Notes: generated by a model from the letters alone, not told the origin. A stretch of DNA of 64,000 nucleotides from Herbaspirillum sp. AP02 (GCF_015767275.1 NZ_JADWMY010000003.1:248001-312000); one strand, 5' to 3'; positions 27,738 through 36,634 are shown, counted from the first letter of the stretch. Numbers and translations are program-made.

Positions 27738-28433
27738 TCAGCCTCCGATCACATCGATCAGCGCAGTCGAATCCGAGACCGCGCCGAAGACGCCACCCTG
27801 CATCTTGATCATCGACAGTGCTGCCAGGTGGTTGTTGTGATCGGTGGCGCCACAGCAGTCGGAGAGCATCACGCATTCGAAGCCACGGTCATTGGCCTCG
27901 CGCATGGTGGTGTGCACGCAGACATCGGTGGTGATGCCGGTCAGCACGATGTTGCGGATGCCCCGGGTGTGCAGGACCATTTCCAGGTCGGTGGCGCAGA
28001 AGGAGCCCTTGCCGGGCTTGTCGATGATGATCTCGCCGGCGATGGGCGCCAGTTCCGGGATGATTTCCCAGCCCGGCTCGCCGCGCACCAGGATGCGGCC
28101 GCAGGGGCCGGCGTCGCCGATGCCCACGCCATTGGTGCCGATCTGGCGCGAGCGCCAGCGCTTGTTGGCGGGCAGGTCGGAGAGATCGGGGCGGTGGCCT
28201 TCGCGGGTGTGGATGATGGTGTAGCCGCCGGCGCGCATGGCGGCCAGCACGCGCTTGATCGGCGCGATCGGCGCGCGCGTGAGCGAGAGGTCGTATCCCA
28301 TCTTGTCGACGTAACCGCCGATGCCGCAGAAATCGGTCTGCATGTCGATGACGATGAGCGCGGTATTGGCCGGGGTCAGGGCGCCATCGTAGGGCCAGGC
28401 ATAGGGTTCGGCCTTGATGAAGAGTTCGGACAT
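27738..28433 (-). CDS. biuH: biuret amidohydrolase (cysteine hydrolase)
   Basis: A 231-residue isochorismatase-fold enzyme hydrolysing biuret to allophanate and ammonia. The sequence matches my memory of the rhizobial BiuH closely: PYAWPYDGAL, IVIDMQTDFCGIGGYVDKMGYD, THREGHRPDL-type HTREGHRPDLSDLP, RGEPGWEIIPEL and DCCGATD. Catalytic residues are Asp30, Lys139 and Cys172, the same spacing as published BiuH (36/142/175). AGGAG lies five bases before the ATG at 28433. It sits between the permease and ATPase genes of the BMP-type importer, upstream of the probable triuret hydrolase. Confidence 0.85.
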   Translation of the reverse strand: MSELFIKAEPYAWPYDGALTPANTALIVIDMQTDFCGIGGYVDKMGYDLSLTRAPIAPIKRVLAAMRAGGYTIIHTREGHRPDLSDLPANKRWRSRQIGTNGVGIGDAGPCGRILVRGEPGWEIIPELAPIAGEIIIDKPGKGSFCATDLEMVLHTRGIRNIVLTGITTDVCVHTTMREANDRGFECVMLSDCCGATDHNNHLAALSMIKMQGGVFGAVSDSTALIDVIGG

Positions 28434-28461
28434 GGTGGCTCCTAGCTTGATTGTCGGGACT

Positions 28462-28485
28462 ATCGGAATTATCGGAATTATCGGG
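28462..28485. repeat. short 9-bp tandem repeat at the permease/biuH junction
   Basis: ATCGGAATT is repeated twice and followed by ATCGGG, spanning the permease stop codon and the 44-bp gap before biuH. Confidence 0.6.
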
Positions 28486-29398
28486 TCAGGCTCAGTTCGC
28501 CCGGGGCGCTGGAGAGCGTGCGGTCGGGACGGCAGGTGAGGATCATGATCAAGAGCGTCAGCGCATAGGGCGCGGCATTGAAGAGGTAGTAACCGGAGGT
28601 CACGCCCACCGCCTGCAGCGCCGGGCCCAGCGCGCCGGCCGCACCGAACAGCAGCGCCGCCAGCAGGCAGCGCCAGGGCTGCCAGCGCGCGAAGATCACC
28701 AGCGCCACCGCCATCAGGCCCTGGCCGCTGGAGAGACCTTCGTTCCAGCTGCCGGGGTAGTACAGCGAGAGATAGGCGCCGCCCACCGCTGCCAGGAATC
28801 CGCCTGCGGCGGTGGCTGCAATACGCGTGCCGGTCAGGCGATACCCCAGGGCGCGGGCGGTTTCGGCATGGTCGCCCACCAGCCGCAGCGCCAGGCCCCA
28901 GCGCGTGGCCGACAGGCCCCATTGCAGCAGCAGGGCCAGCGCCACGCCAACGAAGAACAGCGCATTGATCTGCAAGGCGTGGTGCAAGCGCTCATTGCTG
29001 CTCCAGGCGCCCAGGTCGATGGAAGGCAGCATCGGCGCCTGCGGCTGGATGAAGGGCTTGCCCAGGAAGAAGGCCAGGCCGGTGCCCAGCAGCATCAAGG
29101 CAATGCCGAAGGCGATGTCGTTGACCCGTGGCAGCGAACACACCACCCCGTGCAGCACCCCCAGCAGCAAGCCCGAACAGCTCGCCGCCAGCACCCCCAG
29201 CCAGGCCGAGCCGGTGTAGAAGGAGGCCGCATAGCCGGTCATGGCGCCGCAGACCAGGATGCCTTCCAGCCCCAGGTTCACGCGCCCGCCTTTTTCGGTG
29301 AGGCATTCGCCCAGGCTGACGAAGAGGAAGGGTGTGCCGACCCGGATCGCCCCGGCAAACAGCGCCAGCAGCAGGGTCGCATAGTCGAAGTCATGCAT
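28478..29398 (-). CDS. BMP-family ABC importer permease 2
   Basis: A 306-residue inner-membrane permease of the RbsC/YufQ-like family with eight or more hydrophobic helices. The signature GGRVNLGLEGILVCGAMTGY near residues 37-56 is typical of nucleoside (BMP-dependent) importers, as is NDIAFGIALMLLGTGLAFFLG. Its ATG (29398) lies inside the end of the first permease gene, an 8-base overlap. The substrate is inferred from context to be a urea oligomer such as biuret or triuret; nucleosides are the alternative. Confidence 0.87.
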   Translation of the reverse strand: MHDFDYATLLLALFAGAIRVGTPFLFVSLGECLTEKGGRVNLGLEGILVCGAMTGYAASFYTGSAWLGVLAASCSGLLLGVLHGVVCSLPRVNDIAFGIALMLLGTGLAFFLGKPFIQPQAPMLPSIDLGAWSSNERLHHALQINALFFVGVALALLLQWGLSATRWGLALRLVGDHAETARALGYRLTGTRIAATAAGGFLAAVGGAYLSLYYPGSWNEGLSSGQGLMAVALVIFARWQPWRCLLAALLFGAAGALGPALQAVGVTSGYYLFNAAPYALTLLIMILTCRPDRTLSSAPGELSLTR

Positions 29399-30548
29399 GG
29401 CGGGACTCCTTGCTCGGGAGGGTTGGCGCCGCCTGCTGCCAGCGCAGCTTCAGGGCGGCCAGGCGGCCGGTGATGGACTCCCAGGCCAGCAGGTTGCAGA
29501 ACAGCAGGCCCTGCAGTACCAGCGTGGTGGCGTCGGGCAGATCCAGTCGGCGTTGCAGCAGGCTGCCGCTGGCTTCCACGCCACCGATGACGATTGCGCA
29601 GACGATGATGGCCAGCGGATTCTGGCGCGCCGCGAAGGCCACCAGGATGCCTGAGAAGCCATAGCCGGCCAGCAGCGCACTGGTGGCGCTGCCCTGCACG
29701 GCACTGACCTCGAACATGCCCGCCAGTCCGGCCGCTGCGCCTCCCAGCGCGCAGGCCGTGAGGACCAGGCGATTGACCGACAGTCCTACCAGCCGCGCCG
29801 TGCGCACATTGCCGCCCACCACGCCCATGGCAAAACCGGACACGCTATGGCGCAGGAAGACCCAGGCCGCGATACAGGCGATGGCGCCCCAGGCCAGGCC
29901 CCAATGCACATCCAGCCCCGGCAGCGAACCCACCAGGTAGGGGTCCGGCAAAGGCAGGGTGGAGGGCTTGTTCAAGCTGGCCGGGTCGCGCAGCGGGCCT
30001 TCCACCAGATGCTTGAAGACCGCTACGGCGAGATAGGACAGCAACAGGCTGGAGATCGTCTCGTTGACACCGCGCCACTGGCGCAGCCCGCCGCACAAGG
30101 CGATCCACAGGCCACCGGCCAGCATGGCGGCCACGGCCATGAGCACCAGCATCACCAGCGCCGGCAGGCCCGGCAGCAGTTGCGGCATCACCGCCGCCGC
30201 CAGTCCGCCCAGCGCCAGTGCGCCTTCGCCCCCGATGACGATGAGCCCCACCCGTGCCGGCAAGGCCACGCACAGGGCGGTCAGCAGCAGGGGCGCGGCG
30301 CGCTGCAGCGTGTTCTGCCAGGCGAACAGGGTGCCGAAGGCGCCCTGGTAGATCAGCAGGCAGGCATCGCCCGCCGGCTTGCCTTGCACCAGCAGGAACA
30401 GCACGAACAACAGCAGCGTGCCGGCCAGGGCGCACAAGGTCGGCAGGGCCGGCGCCACGCCATTGAGCAAGGCCGACCGCAGCCTGCGCCAGGGCGAGGC
30501 CGTCGGTCCGGTCGGCGCAGCCACGCCGGGAGCGGGGAGGGTAGTCAT
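29391..30548 (-). CDS. BMP-family ABC importer permease 1
   Basis: A 385-residue permease of the YufP-like group, longer than its partner because of a Pro/Ala-rich N-terminal tail of about 30 residues and an extra helix. Hallmarks are LPARVGLIVIGGEGALALGGLAAAVMPQLL, the GVNETISSLLLSYLAV segment and ALLAGYGFSGILVAFAARQNPLAI. The start ATG (30548) is 22 bases after the stop of the BMP-type binding protein. Together with permease 2, the double ATPase and the binding protein it forms a complete importer. Confidence 0.87.
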   Translation of the reverse strand: MTTLPAPGVAAPTGPTASPWRRLRSALLNGVAPALPTLCALAGTLLLFVLFLLVQGKPAGDACLLIYQGAFGTLFAWQNTLQRAAPLLLTALCVALPARVGLIVIGGEGALALGGLAAAVMPQLLPGLPALVMLVLMAVAAMLAGGLWIALCGGLRQWRGVNETISSLLLSYLAVAVFKHLVEGPLRDPASLNKPSTLPLPDPYLVGSLPGLDVHWGLAWGAIACIAAWVFLRHSVSGFAMGVVGGNVRTARLVGLSVNRLVLTACALGGAAAGLAGMFEVSAVQGSATSALLAGYGFSGILVAFAARQNPLAIIVCAIVIGGVEASGSLLQRRLDLPDATTLVLQGLLFCNLLAWESITGRLAALKLRWQQAAPTLPSKESRHA

Positions 30549-30570
30549 GGTGCCGTCCTGCGTGCTCGCG

Positions 30571-31668
30571 TCAGACCTGGCCGACCACGCCGGCCACCAG
30601 GTAATTCATCTTCTCCAGCGCCACATCGGTCTGGACCTGGGTGGTGCCGGCCGGTATCACGGTATTGCCCTTGTTGTCCTTGATCGGTCCCTTGAAGATC
30701 TGGAACTTGCCGGCCAGCATCTGGGCCTTGATGTCGTCCGCCTTCTTCTTGGCCGGAGCGCTCACGGCCGCGCCGTAGGGCGACATCTTCACGAAGTTGT
30801 CCTTCAGGCCGCCGCGCAGGAAGTTGATCATGGGCTTGCCTTCCAGCGTGGCCTTGACGATCTCGGTATAGGGTGTGGCCCAGTTCCACTCGGCGCCGGT
30901 GAGGTAGCCCTTGGGCGCCAGCGCAGCCTGGCTGGCGTGATAGCCGGTGGTCATGATGCCGCGCTTCTCGGCGGTCTCGACGATCACCTTGGGGCCATCG
31001 ACGTGGCAGGTGATGACGTCGCAACCCTGGTCGATGAGGCTGTTGGCGGCTTCGGCTTCCTTCACCGGCAGCGACCAGTCACCGGTGAAGATGACGTGGC
31101 AGGTGATGGAAGGATCGACCGACTGCGCGCCCAGGGTGAAGGCGTTGATGTTGCGCAGTACCTGCGGGATGGGCTTGGCGGCGATGAAGGCCAGCTTCTT
31201 GCTCTTGCTCATGTGGCCGGCCACGACACCGGAGAGGTATTCGCATTCCTCGATGTAGCCGAAGAAGCTGCCCACGTTCATCGGATGCTTGCCGGCGGTC
31301 CACAGGCCGCCACAGTGGGCGATGCGCACCTTGGGATATTTCTCGGCGATCTTCAGGACATGCGGGTCGAAGTAGCCGAAGGAGGTGGGGAAGAGCAGGG
31401 TGGCGCCATCCTGCTGGATCATGGCTTCCATGGTCTTTTGCACGGCCACGGTCTCGGGGACCTTTTCTTCTTCGATCACCTTCACGCCCGGCATCTTCTT
31501 GATGATGGCGGCGGCTTGCGCATGCGACTGGTTGTAGCCGAAATCATCACGCGCGCCGACATAGATGAAGCCCACGGTCAAGGGACCCGCAGCCAGCAGG
31601 TCAAGCGGGAAGGCGGCGCCCAGGGCGGCGGCTCCGGACAGTTTCAGAAAATCGCGGCGGTTTTTCAT
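30571..31668 (-). CDS. BMP-family ABC importer substrate-binding protein
   Basis: A 365-residue periplasmic protein of the basic membrane protein (BmpA/PnrA) family. The N-terminus MKNRRDFLKLSGAAALGAAF carries a twin-arginine type signal. The fold is recognised from VGFIYVGARDDFGYNQSHAQ, FPTSFGYFDPHVLKIAEKYPKVRIAH, GYIEECEYLSGVVAGHMSKS and DQGCDVITCHVDGP. Family members bind nucleosides or other small N-containing solutes. GGAG stands nine bases before the ATG. A 102-bp gap separates it from the preceding ATPase gene. Confidence 0.88.
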   Translation of the reverse strand: MKNRRDFLKLSGAAALGAAFPLDLLAAGPLTVGFIYVGARDDFGYNQSHAQAAAIIKKMPGVKVIEEEKVPETVAVQKTMEAMIQQDGATLLFPTSFGYFDPHVLKIAEKYPKVRIAHCGGLWTAGKHPMNVGSFFGYIEECEYLSGVVAGHMSKSKKLAFIAAKPIPQVLRNINAFTLGAQSVDPSITCHVIFTGDWSLPVKEAEAANSLIDQGCDVITCHVDGPKVIVETAEKRGIMTTGYHASQAALAPKGYLTGAEWNWATPYTEIVKATLEGKPMINFLRGGLKDNFVKMSPYGAAVSAPAKKKADDIKAQMLAGKFQIFKGPIKDNKGNTVIPAGTTQVQTDVALEKMNYLVAGVVGQV

Positions 31669-31770
31669 GTTGTTGCGCTCCAGTCTAGGCGTGGGTGGAT
31701 GGTCGAATGGTTGGGTCGTCGGGTCGGTCTATTGGCCAGGGATGGCGGCCAGGGGCTACGGCATTCAGGA

Positions 31771-32628
31771 TCAGGACAGGCTCAATGTCCCCGGCGCCTG
31801 CATCCGCGCCGGTTTGCGCACTTCGCGCTGGAAGATTTCCATGGACAGCTTCTTGGCCGCGATGAAGCCCGCCTGCGACAGCGTCTCCACCGTACGCGGT
31901 CGCGCATCCTGGTAATGCAAGATGTCTGCCACCGCCGTCGGGCGCTTGGTCAGCAGCAGGATCTGGTCGGCCAGATAGACCGCTTCTTCCAGGTCGTGCG
32001 AGACCAGGACCATGGTGGTGCCGGTCTGCATGAAGACCTGCTGCAGCTTTTCGCGAATGAACAGCGTCATCTCGAAATCCAGCGCCGAGAAGGGTTCGTC
32101 CAGGAACAGCACTTCCGGCCCCGGCGCCAGGGCGCGCATGATGGAGGCGGTCTGCTGCTGGCCGCCGGACAGCTCGTAGGGGTAGCGCATGAGGTCGAAC
32201 TTGACGTCGAAGGACGCCACCAGTTCATCGACCCGGTGCTTGATCTCAGCCTTGGACTTGCCTTCCAGTTTCAGGGGATAGGCGATGTTGTCGATGGTGC
32301 GCAGCCACGGGAACATGGCATCGCGGTAGTTCTGGAATACGTAGCCGATCTTGGTCTGGGCCAGCGACTTGCCGTCGAACAGGATCTGGCCGGCGTCGAT
32401 GGGGATGAGCCCGGCGATCATGTTGATCAGCGTGGACTTGCCGCAGCCATTGGGGCCGAAGACCGAGACGATCTGCTGCTTGGGGATGTCCAGGTCGAAA
32501 TTCTCGTACAGGGGCCAGCCGGCGAAATGCTTGGTCAGGCCGCGAATGGTGATATGGGTGCCTGGCGGCCCGGGAAGGAAAGGGGTTTCCGGGGGCAGGT
32601 CGATCTTGGGACTGATGACGACGCTCAT
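31771..32628 (-). CDS. ABC importer ATPase, NitT/TauT type
   Basis: A 285-residue ATPase with Walker A GPNGCGKST, signature LSGGQQQ, Walker B VLFLDEPFSALDFEMT and switch LVSHDLEEAV. The start MSVVISPKIDLPPE at 32628 overlaps the permease stop by four bases; longer in-frame starts fall inside the permease gene. A Pro-rich stretch of about 20 residues precedes the domain. It is the third gene of the first importer in the triuret/biuret cluster. Confidence 0.88.
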   Translation of the reverse strand: MSVVISPKIDLPPETPFLPGPPGTHITIRGLTKHFAGWPLYENFDLDIPKQQIVSVFGPNGCGKSTLINMIAGLIPIDAGQILFDGKSLAQTKIGYVFQNYRDAMFPWLRTIDNIAYPLKLEGKSKAEIKHRVDELVASFDVKFDLMRYPYELSGGQQQTASIMRALAPGPEVLFLDEPFSALDFEMTLFIREKLQQVFMQTGTTMVLVSHDLEEAVYLADQILLLTKRPTAVADILHYQDARPRTVETLSQAGFIAAKKLSMEIFQREVRKPARMQAPGTLSLS

Positions 32629-33464
32629 CTTCCGCTCCAGTGGACGATACGTTTTTCGATGATGATGAAGACCACGTTCAGCACGTATCCGAGGGCGCCG
32701 GCCGCGAGGATGGCGGCATACATCTCGCGTACGTTCAGGACCTGCTGGGTATCGATGATGCGGTGACCCAGACCGTTCTCGGAGCCGATGAACATCTCCG
32801 CCACGATCACGATCACCAGCGCCATCGAGACCGCGCTGCGCAGGCCCACGAAGGTGGCCTGCAGGCTTTCCCACAGCAGCACGTCGCAGAAGATGCGCCA
32901 GCGTGACGCCCCCATCACCTTGGCCGCCATGACGCGCTGCTTGCGGGCGTTGAGCACGCCATAGGCGCTGTTGAAGAGCACGATCAGGAAGGCGCCGAAG
33001 GCAGCGATGGCGACCTTGTTGATGTCGGAGACGCCGAAGATCAGCAGGAACAGCGGGATCAGCGCCGACGACGGTGTGGAACGGAAGAAGTCGATCAGGA
33101 ATTCCACGCTGCGGTAGGCGCGTTCATTGCTGCCCAACAGTACCCCGATGGGCACGCCCAGCACCATGGCGATGACGAAGGCCTCCAGCGTGCGCACCAC
33201 CGTGACGCTGAAGTCCATCAGCAGCGGCCCCCCGGCCAGGCCCTTGAGCATGGCCATGAGCGTGGCTTCGGGTGGCGGCAGCAGGATCGCCTTGATCCAG
33301 CCGGCGCGCACCACCAGGTCCCACACCACGAACAGCGCGATGGGACCGACGATGGGCAAGAGCCGGCCCAGTGCCGGGCGCTTGCGCACGACGGTTGTTG
33401 GGGGCGCAGTCGCCGTGGGCTTGCTGGCGGCCACGGTCACGGAAGGAGCGACGGTCTCGTTCAT
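32625..33464 (-). CDS. ABC importer permease, NitT/TauT type
   Basis: A 279-residue inner-membrane protein with about six helices after a hydrophilic Ala/Thr/Pro-rich tail (1-27). BPD_transp_1 features include LGVPIGVLLGSNERAYRSVEFLIDFFRSTPSSALIPLFLLIFG and the coupling segment VMGASRWRIFCDVLLWESLQ. The start is eight bases after the binding-protein stop, and the 3' end overlaps the ATPase gene. Cargo is probably a urea derivative by context. Confidence 0.87.
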   Translation of the reverse strand: MNETVAPSVTVAASKPTATAPPTTVVRKRPALGRLLPIVGPIALFVVWDLVVRAGWIKAILLPPPEATLMAMLKGLAGGPLLMDFSVTVVRTLEAFVIAMVLGVPIGVLLGSNERAYRSVEFLIDFFRSTPSSALIPLFLLIFGVSDINKVAIAAFGAFLIVLFNSAYGVLNARKQRVMAAKVMGASRWRIFCDVLLWESLQATFVGLRSAVSMALVIVIVAEMFIGSENGLGHRIIDTQQVLNVREMYAAILAAGALGYVLNVVFIIIEKRIVHWSGR

Positions 33465-33471
33465 GATGGCC

Positions 33472-34485
33472 TCAGCCCTTGTAGATCAGGTTGTCGACCA
33501 CGATGCGCTGCGAGAACACACCCTTCTCGACGAACAGGTCGTAGAACTTCTGGAAGTAGGCGATATCGCTGGGCTTGAACTCGTTGTAGAGCATGTAGGC
33601 CGCCAGCGGCACTTCATTGGTGAGCGAGCCCTCGATGGCGGTATAGCCCTTGAGGTAGGTGCGCGCCTGGTCGGGCTTGTTGCGCACCAGTTCGATGCCA
33701 CGCGCATAGGCGGCGATGTACTTGCGGGCTACCTCGGGATGCTTCTTGATGAATTCCGTGGTCAGCGCCGCCGCGCCGCCATGCCAGGGCGCCATCGGGT
33801 CGCCCAGGATGTACTTGGCGATCACGCCTGCTTCCAGCACGCGGGTGGTGTTGTTCATGCGGCCCACGGTGCCGGTGGGTTCCAGCGTGTAGGCCGCATC
33901 GACCTGGCCGGCCGCCAGCGAGGCCACGTGCTGGCCGATGGGCAGCTCCACCACGGTGGCACCGGTGGCACCGGCCCGTTCCAGCACGGTCTTGGCCAGC
34001 GTGACGTTCTGGATGCCGGGGCCGGAGGCGACCTTCTTGCCCTTCAATTCGGCAATCGATTTGACCGGGCTGTCCTTGGGCACGAGGAATTCATCGAGCA
34101 CGTACTTGGCATTGCTGGGATTGGTGGCGAAGATCTTGAACAGGCCCGGCTGCGCGATCTCGCCGATGGCCAGGTTGCCGGCCCCGGTGCCATTGGCCGA
34201 GCCGTCGGCGCGGCCGGCCAGCATGGCTTCCATCACCTGCTGGGCACCGGCGAACTTGATGGCCTGCACTTCCAGCCCGGCCTCCTTGAAATAGCCCGCT
34301 TCCACGGCGGCGTAGAAGGGCAGGCCGGCGGCCACCGGCCAGTAGCCGATGCGGATCGGCGGCGTCTGCGCGCGCAGGATGGCCGGTGCACCGGCGATGG
34401 CGGCGGTGGCCGCCACCACACCGGCCTGGGCGATGAAGCGGCGGCGGGTGGTGTCCTGCAGGGGGGAGAGGGTGTTCTTTTTCAT
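33472..34485 (-). CDS. ABC importer substrate-binding protein, NMT1/THI5-like
   Basis: A 337-residue periplasmic protein. TTRRRFIAQAGVVAATAAIAGAP is a Tat-type signal. The NMT1-like core shows IRIGYWPVAAGLPFYAAVEAGYFKEAG, FAGAQQVMEAMLAGRADG and a long helical C-terminus (KHPEVARKYIAAYARGIELV). GGAG lies six bases before the ATG at 34485. It follows atzF by 39 bp. NitT/TauT-type binding proteins in degradation clusters usually bind the degraded compound or a precursor; which urea derivative this one binds is unknown. Confidence 0.86.
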   Translation of the reverse strand: MKKNTLSPLQDTTRRRFIAQAGVVAATAAIAGAPAILRAQTPPIRIGYWPVAAGLPFYAAVEAGYFKEAGLEVQAIKFAGAQQVMEAMLAGRADGSANGTGAGNLAIGEIAQPGLFKIFATNPSNAKYVLDEFLVPKDSPVKSIAELKGKKVASGPGIQNVTLAKTVLERAGATGATVVELPIGQHVASLAAGQVDAAYTLEPTGTVGRMNNTTRVLEAGVIAKYILGDPMAPWHGGAAALTTEFIKKHPEVARKYIAAYARGIELVRNKPDQARTYLKGYTAIEGSLTNEVPLAAYMLYNEFKPSDIAYFQKFYDLFVEKGVFSQRIVVDNLIYKG

Positions 34486-34524
34486 GAGCAGCTCCGTGGT
34501 GAGGTGTCGGTCGTATCGGTCGTG

Positions 34525-36381
34525 TCAGTTCAGCGAATCGAGGTAGCGGACCCAGCCGCCGTGGTGGGTGATGTCGGTGGCGCCGGCAATGCCGGCCGGC
34601 TCGCAGATGAAGCCCTTGACGCTGCTGCCGTCGGCCAGCTCCACCGTGCCGATGCCCAGCGGCGCCGGAATGGCGGCCACGAAGCCGCCGAACTGGCGCA
34701 GCGGCATTTCCCACACTTCCACCGCGATGGCGGCGCCATCGCCTTCGGTGCGGGCCAGGCCGGGTTTGGGCGGCGTGGTGCCGGCCAGCGCATACAGGCG
34801 GTACTGGGCGGCGGTGTGGGTGACGGCCACGCGGCGGCCCCCGGCTTCCAGCAATTGCCAGTTCAGGGGCTGGCCGGCGAGGTGGGCGCCGACCACGCAG
34901 ACCTTGATGGTGCTTTCATTGAAGGGCAGCGGCGCGGCGGCAATCGCATCGGCCTGGGCGGCACCGCCCAGTTGCTGTTGCAGGCGCGCACCGGCCTCGG
35001 CCAGCAGGTGGTCGGACCCGGCCGGGCCGATCAGGGTCACGCCGGCCGGCAGGCCATCGCGCCGCCACACGCCGGGAATGGCCAGGGCCGCCATGTCCAT
35101 CAGGTTGACGAAGTTGGTGTAGTAGCCCAGTTGCGAATTGCGCACCACTGGATCGGCCTGGACCTCGGCGACGGTGGGGAAGGTGGTGGTGGTCGGCACC
35201 AGCATCAGGTCGCTGCCTTCGAGCAGGTCTTCGGCCTCGCGCCGCAGGTCGGCCAGGCGGTACTGGGCATTGAAGGCATCCACTGCGTCGTAATTGTCCG
35301 ACTGGGCGGTGATCTGATGCACCACCGGGTCGATGGCCTGCGGATTTTCCAGGAAGAAGTCGCCCAGCGCGGCGCGGCGTTCAGCCACCCAGGGACCCTG
35401 GTACAGCAGTTGCGCGGCATCGCTGAAGGGGGCGAAGGGAATGCGTGCCAGCGTCACGCCGGGCAGTGCCGCGATCTGCGCCAGGCTGCGCTCCCAGGCT
35501 TCCTGGGCGACCGTGTCGCCGTAGAACTCGCAGACATCAGGAATGGCGATGCGGTAGCCACGGCGCTTCACGCCCAGCATCGCCGGGCGGCGCGAATAGC
35601 CGTCCTCGGCGTCGTAGCCGGCGGCGCTGTGCAGCACGCGCCAGGCGTCGGCCACATCGTGGGCAAAGATGGAAATGCAGTCCAGCGTGCGGCAGGCCGG
35701 CACCAGGCCACGTGCGCTGATGAGTCCCTTGGTCGGCTTGAGGCCCACCAGATGGTTGAAGGCGGCCGGCACGCGGCCCGAGCCGGCGGTATCGGTCCCC
35801 AGCGAAAACATCACCTGCCCCAGCGCCACGGCCACGGCCGAACCGGAACTGGACCCGCCCGAGACATACTGCGGCTTGATCGCATTGCGCACCGCGCCGT
35901 AGGGCGAGCGCACCCCCACCAGCCCGGTGGCGAACTGGTCGAGGTTGGTCTTGCCCACCAGCAGGGCGCCGGCAGCCTGCAGGCGCTGCACCACGGTGGC
36001 GCTCTCGCTGGCCAGGCGGCCGAATTCTGGACAGGCGCCGGTGGTGGACATGTCGGCCACGTCGATGTTGTCCTTGACCGCGAAGGGAATACCGAACAGC
36101 GGCATGGTCTCGAACACCACCTCGCCCTTGATCTGCAGCATCAGGTCCAACGCGGCGGCCTGTTGCTTGAGCTGCTTGGGCGGCACCCGGCTGATCCAGA
36201 CTTCATTGCGACCGCCGCCGTCGATGCGCGCCAGCAGATCGGCCACGGTCTTGCCGGGGGTGCTGCGCCCCTCGCGGTAGGCGGCCAGGGTGGCGGCGAT
36301 GGTGGGGCTGTCCGCGCCGGCGCTGGCGTGGATATCGGCGGCTTGGAAGGCAGCTTGTTGCGGGGTCTGGGTAGCGTTCAT
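34525..36381 (-). CDS. atzF: allophanate hydrolase
   Basis: A 618-residue amidase-family enzyme hydrolysing allophanate, ultimately to two ammonia and two CO2. The triad is Lys103 (FAVKDNIDVADM), the cis-Ser in GGSSSGS (175-181) and nucleophile Ser201 (GTDTAGSGRVPAA). The allophanate-specific sections TTGACPEF, GVRSPYGAVRNAIKPQYVSGG and the C-terminal domain from about 460 (ending GSSVKGFICEPAGIAGATDITHHGGW, read in parts) are present. Length matches AtzF (about 600). It heads the 12-gene run. The ATG has no Shine-Dalgarno and lies five bases from a cluster of inverted half-sites. Confidence 0.93.
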   Translation of the reverse strand: MNATQTPQQAAFQAADIHASAGADSPTIAATLAAYREGRSTPGKTVADLLARIDGGGRNEVWISRVPPKQLKQQAAALDLMLQIKGEVVFETMPLFGIPFAVKDNIDVADMSTTGACPEFGRLASESATVVQRLQAAGALLVGKTNLDQFATGLVGVRSPYGAVRNAIKPQYVSGGSSSGSAVAVALGQVMFSLGTDTAGSGRVPAAFNHLVGLKPTKGLISARGLVPACRTLDCISIFAHDVADAWRVLHSAAGYDAEDGYSRRPAMLGVKRRGYRIAIPDVCEFYGDTVAQEAWERSLAQIAALPGVTLARIPFAPFSDAAQLLYQGPWVAERRAALGDFFLENPQAIDPVVHQITAQSDNYDAVDAFNAQYRLADLRREAEDLLEGSDLMLVPTTTTFPTVAEVQADPVVRNSQLGYYTNFVNLMDMAALAIPGVWRRDGLPAGVTLIGPAGSDHLLAEAGARLQQQLGGAAQADAIAAAPLPFNESTIKVCVVGAHLAGQPLNWQLLEAGGRRVAVTHTAAQYRLYALAGTTPPKPGLARTEGDGAAIAVEVWEMPLRQFGGFVAAIPAPLGIGTVELADGSSVKGFICEPAGIAGATDITHHGGWVRYLDSLN

Positions 36382-36385
36382 TTTG

Positions 36386-36417
36386 GATATTCAAACTTGA
36401 ATACAAGATTGAATATC
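36386..36417 (-). promoter_or_regulatory. TATTCAA/TTGAATA half-site cluster before atzF (candidate operator)
   Basis: GATATTCAA (36386-36394) and TTGAATATC (36409-36417) form a 9-bp inverted repeat. A second palindrome ATTCAA-AC-TTGAAT (36389-36402) overlaps it, giving three related half-sites in 32 bp. It stands between the operon's likely promoter and the first start codon. Confidence 0.6.
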
Positions 36418-36634
36418 TTTAAGCAGAAGGCGTGCCAGGCCATCGTCGGGCGCTGCGGGGTGAGGGTGAAGTCAGGCGGGAAGCGGCTTTGCGGCGGAAA
36501 TTGCCGCACGGCAGGATGTCACAGGGGCAACGGCGCAGCTTGTCGATGAGACAAATTGGTGAGGCCTGCGCCGTTTTTGCACCTCAAGTACGGCGGGTCT
36601 GCACGTTTAGGCGGCAGGTCGGGTCAGTCGGATA

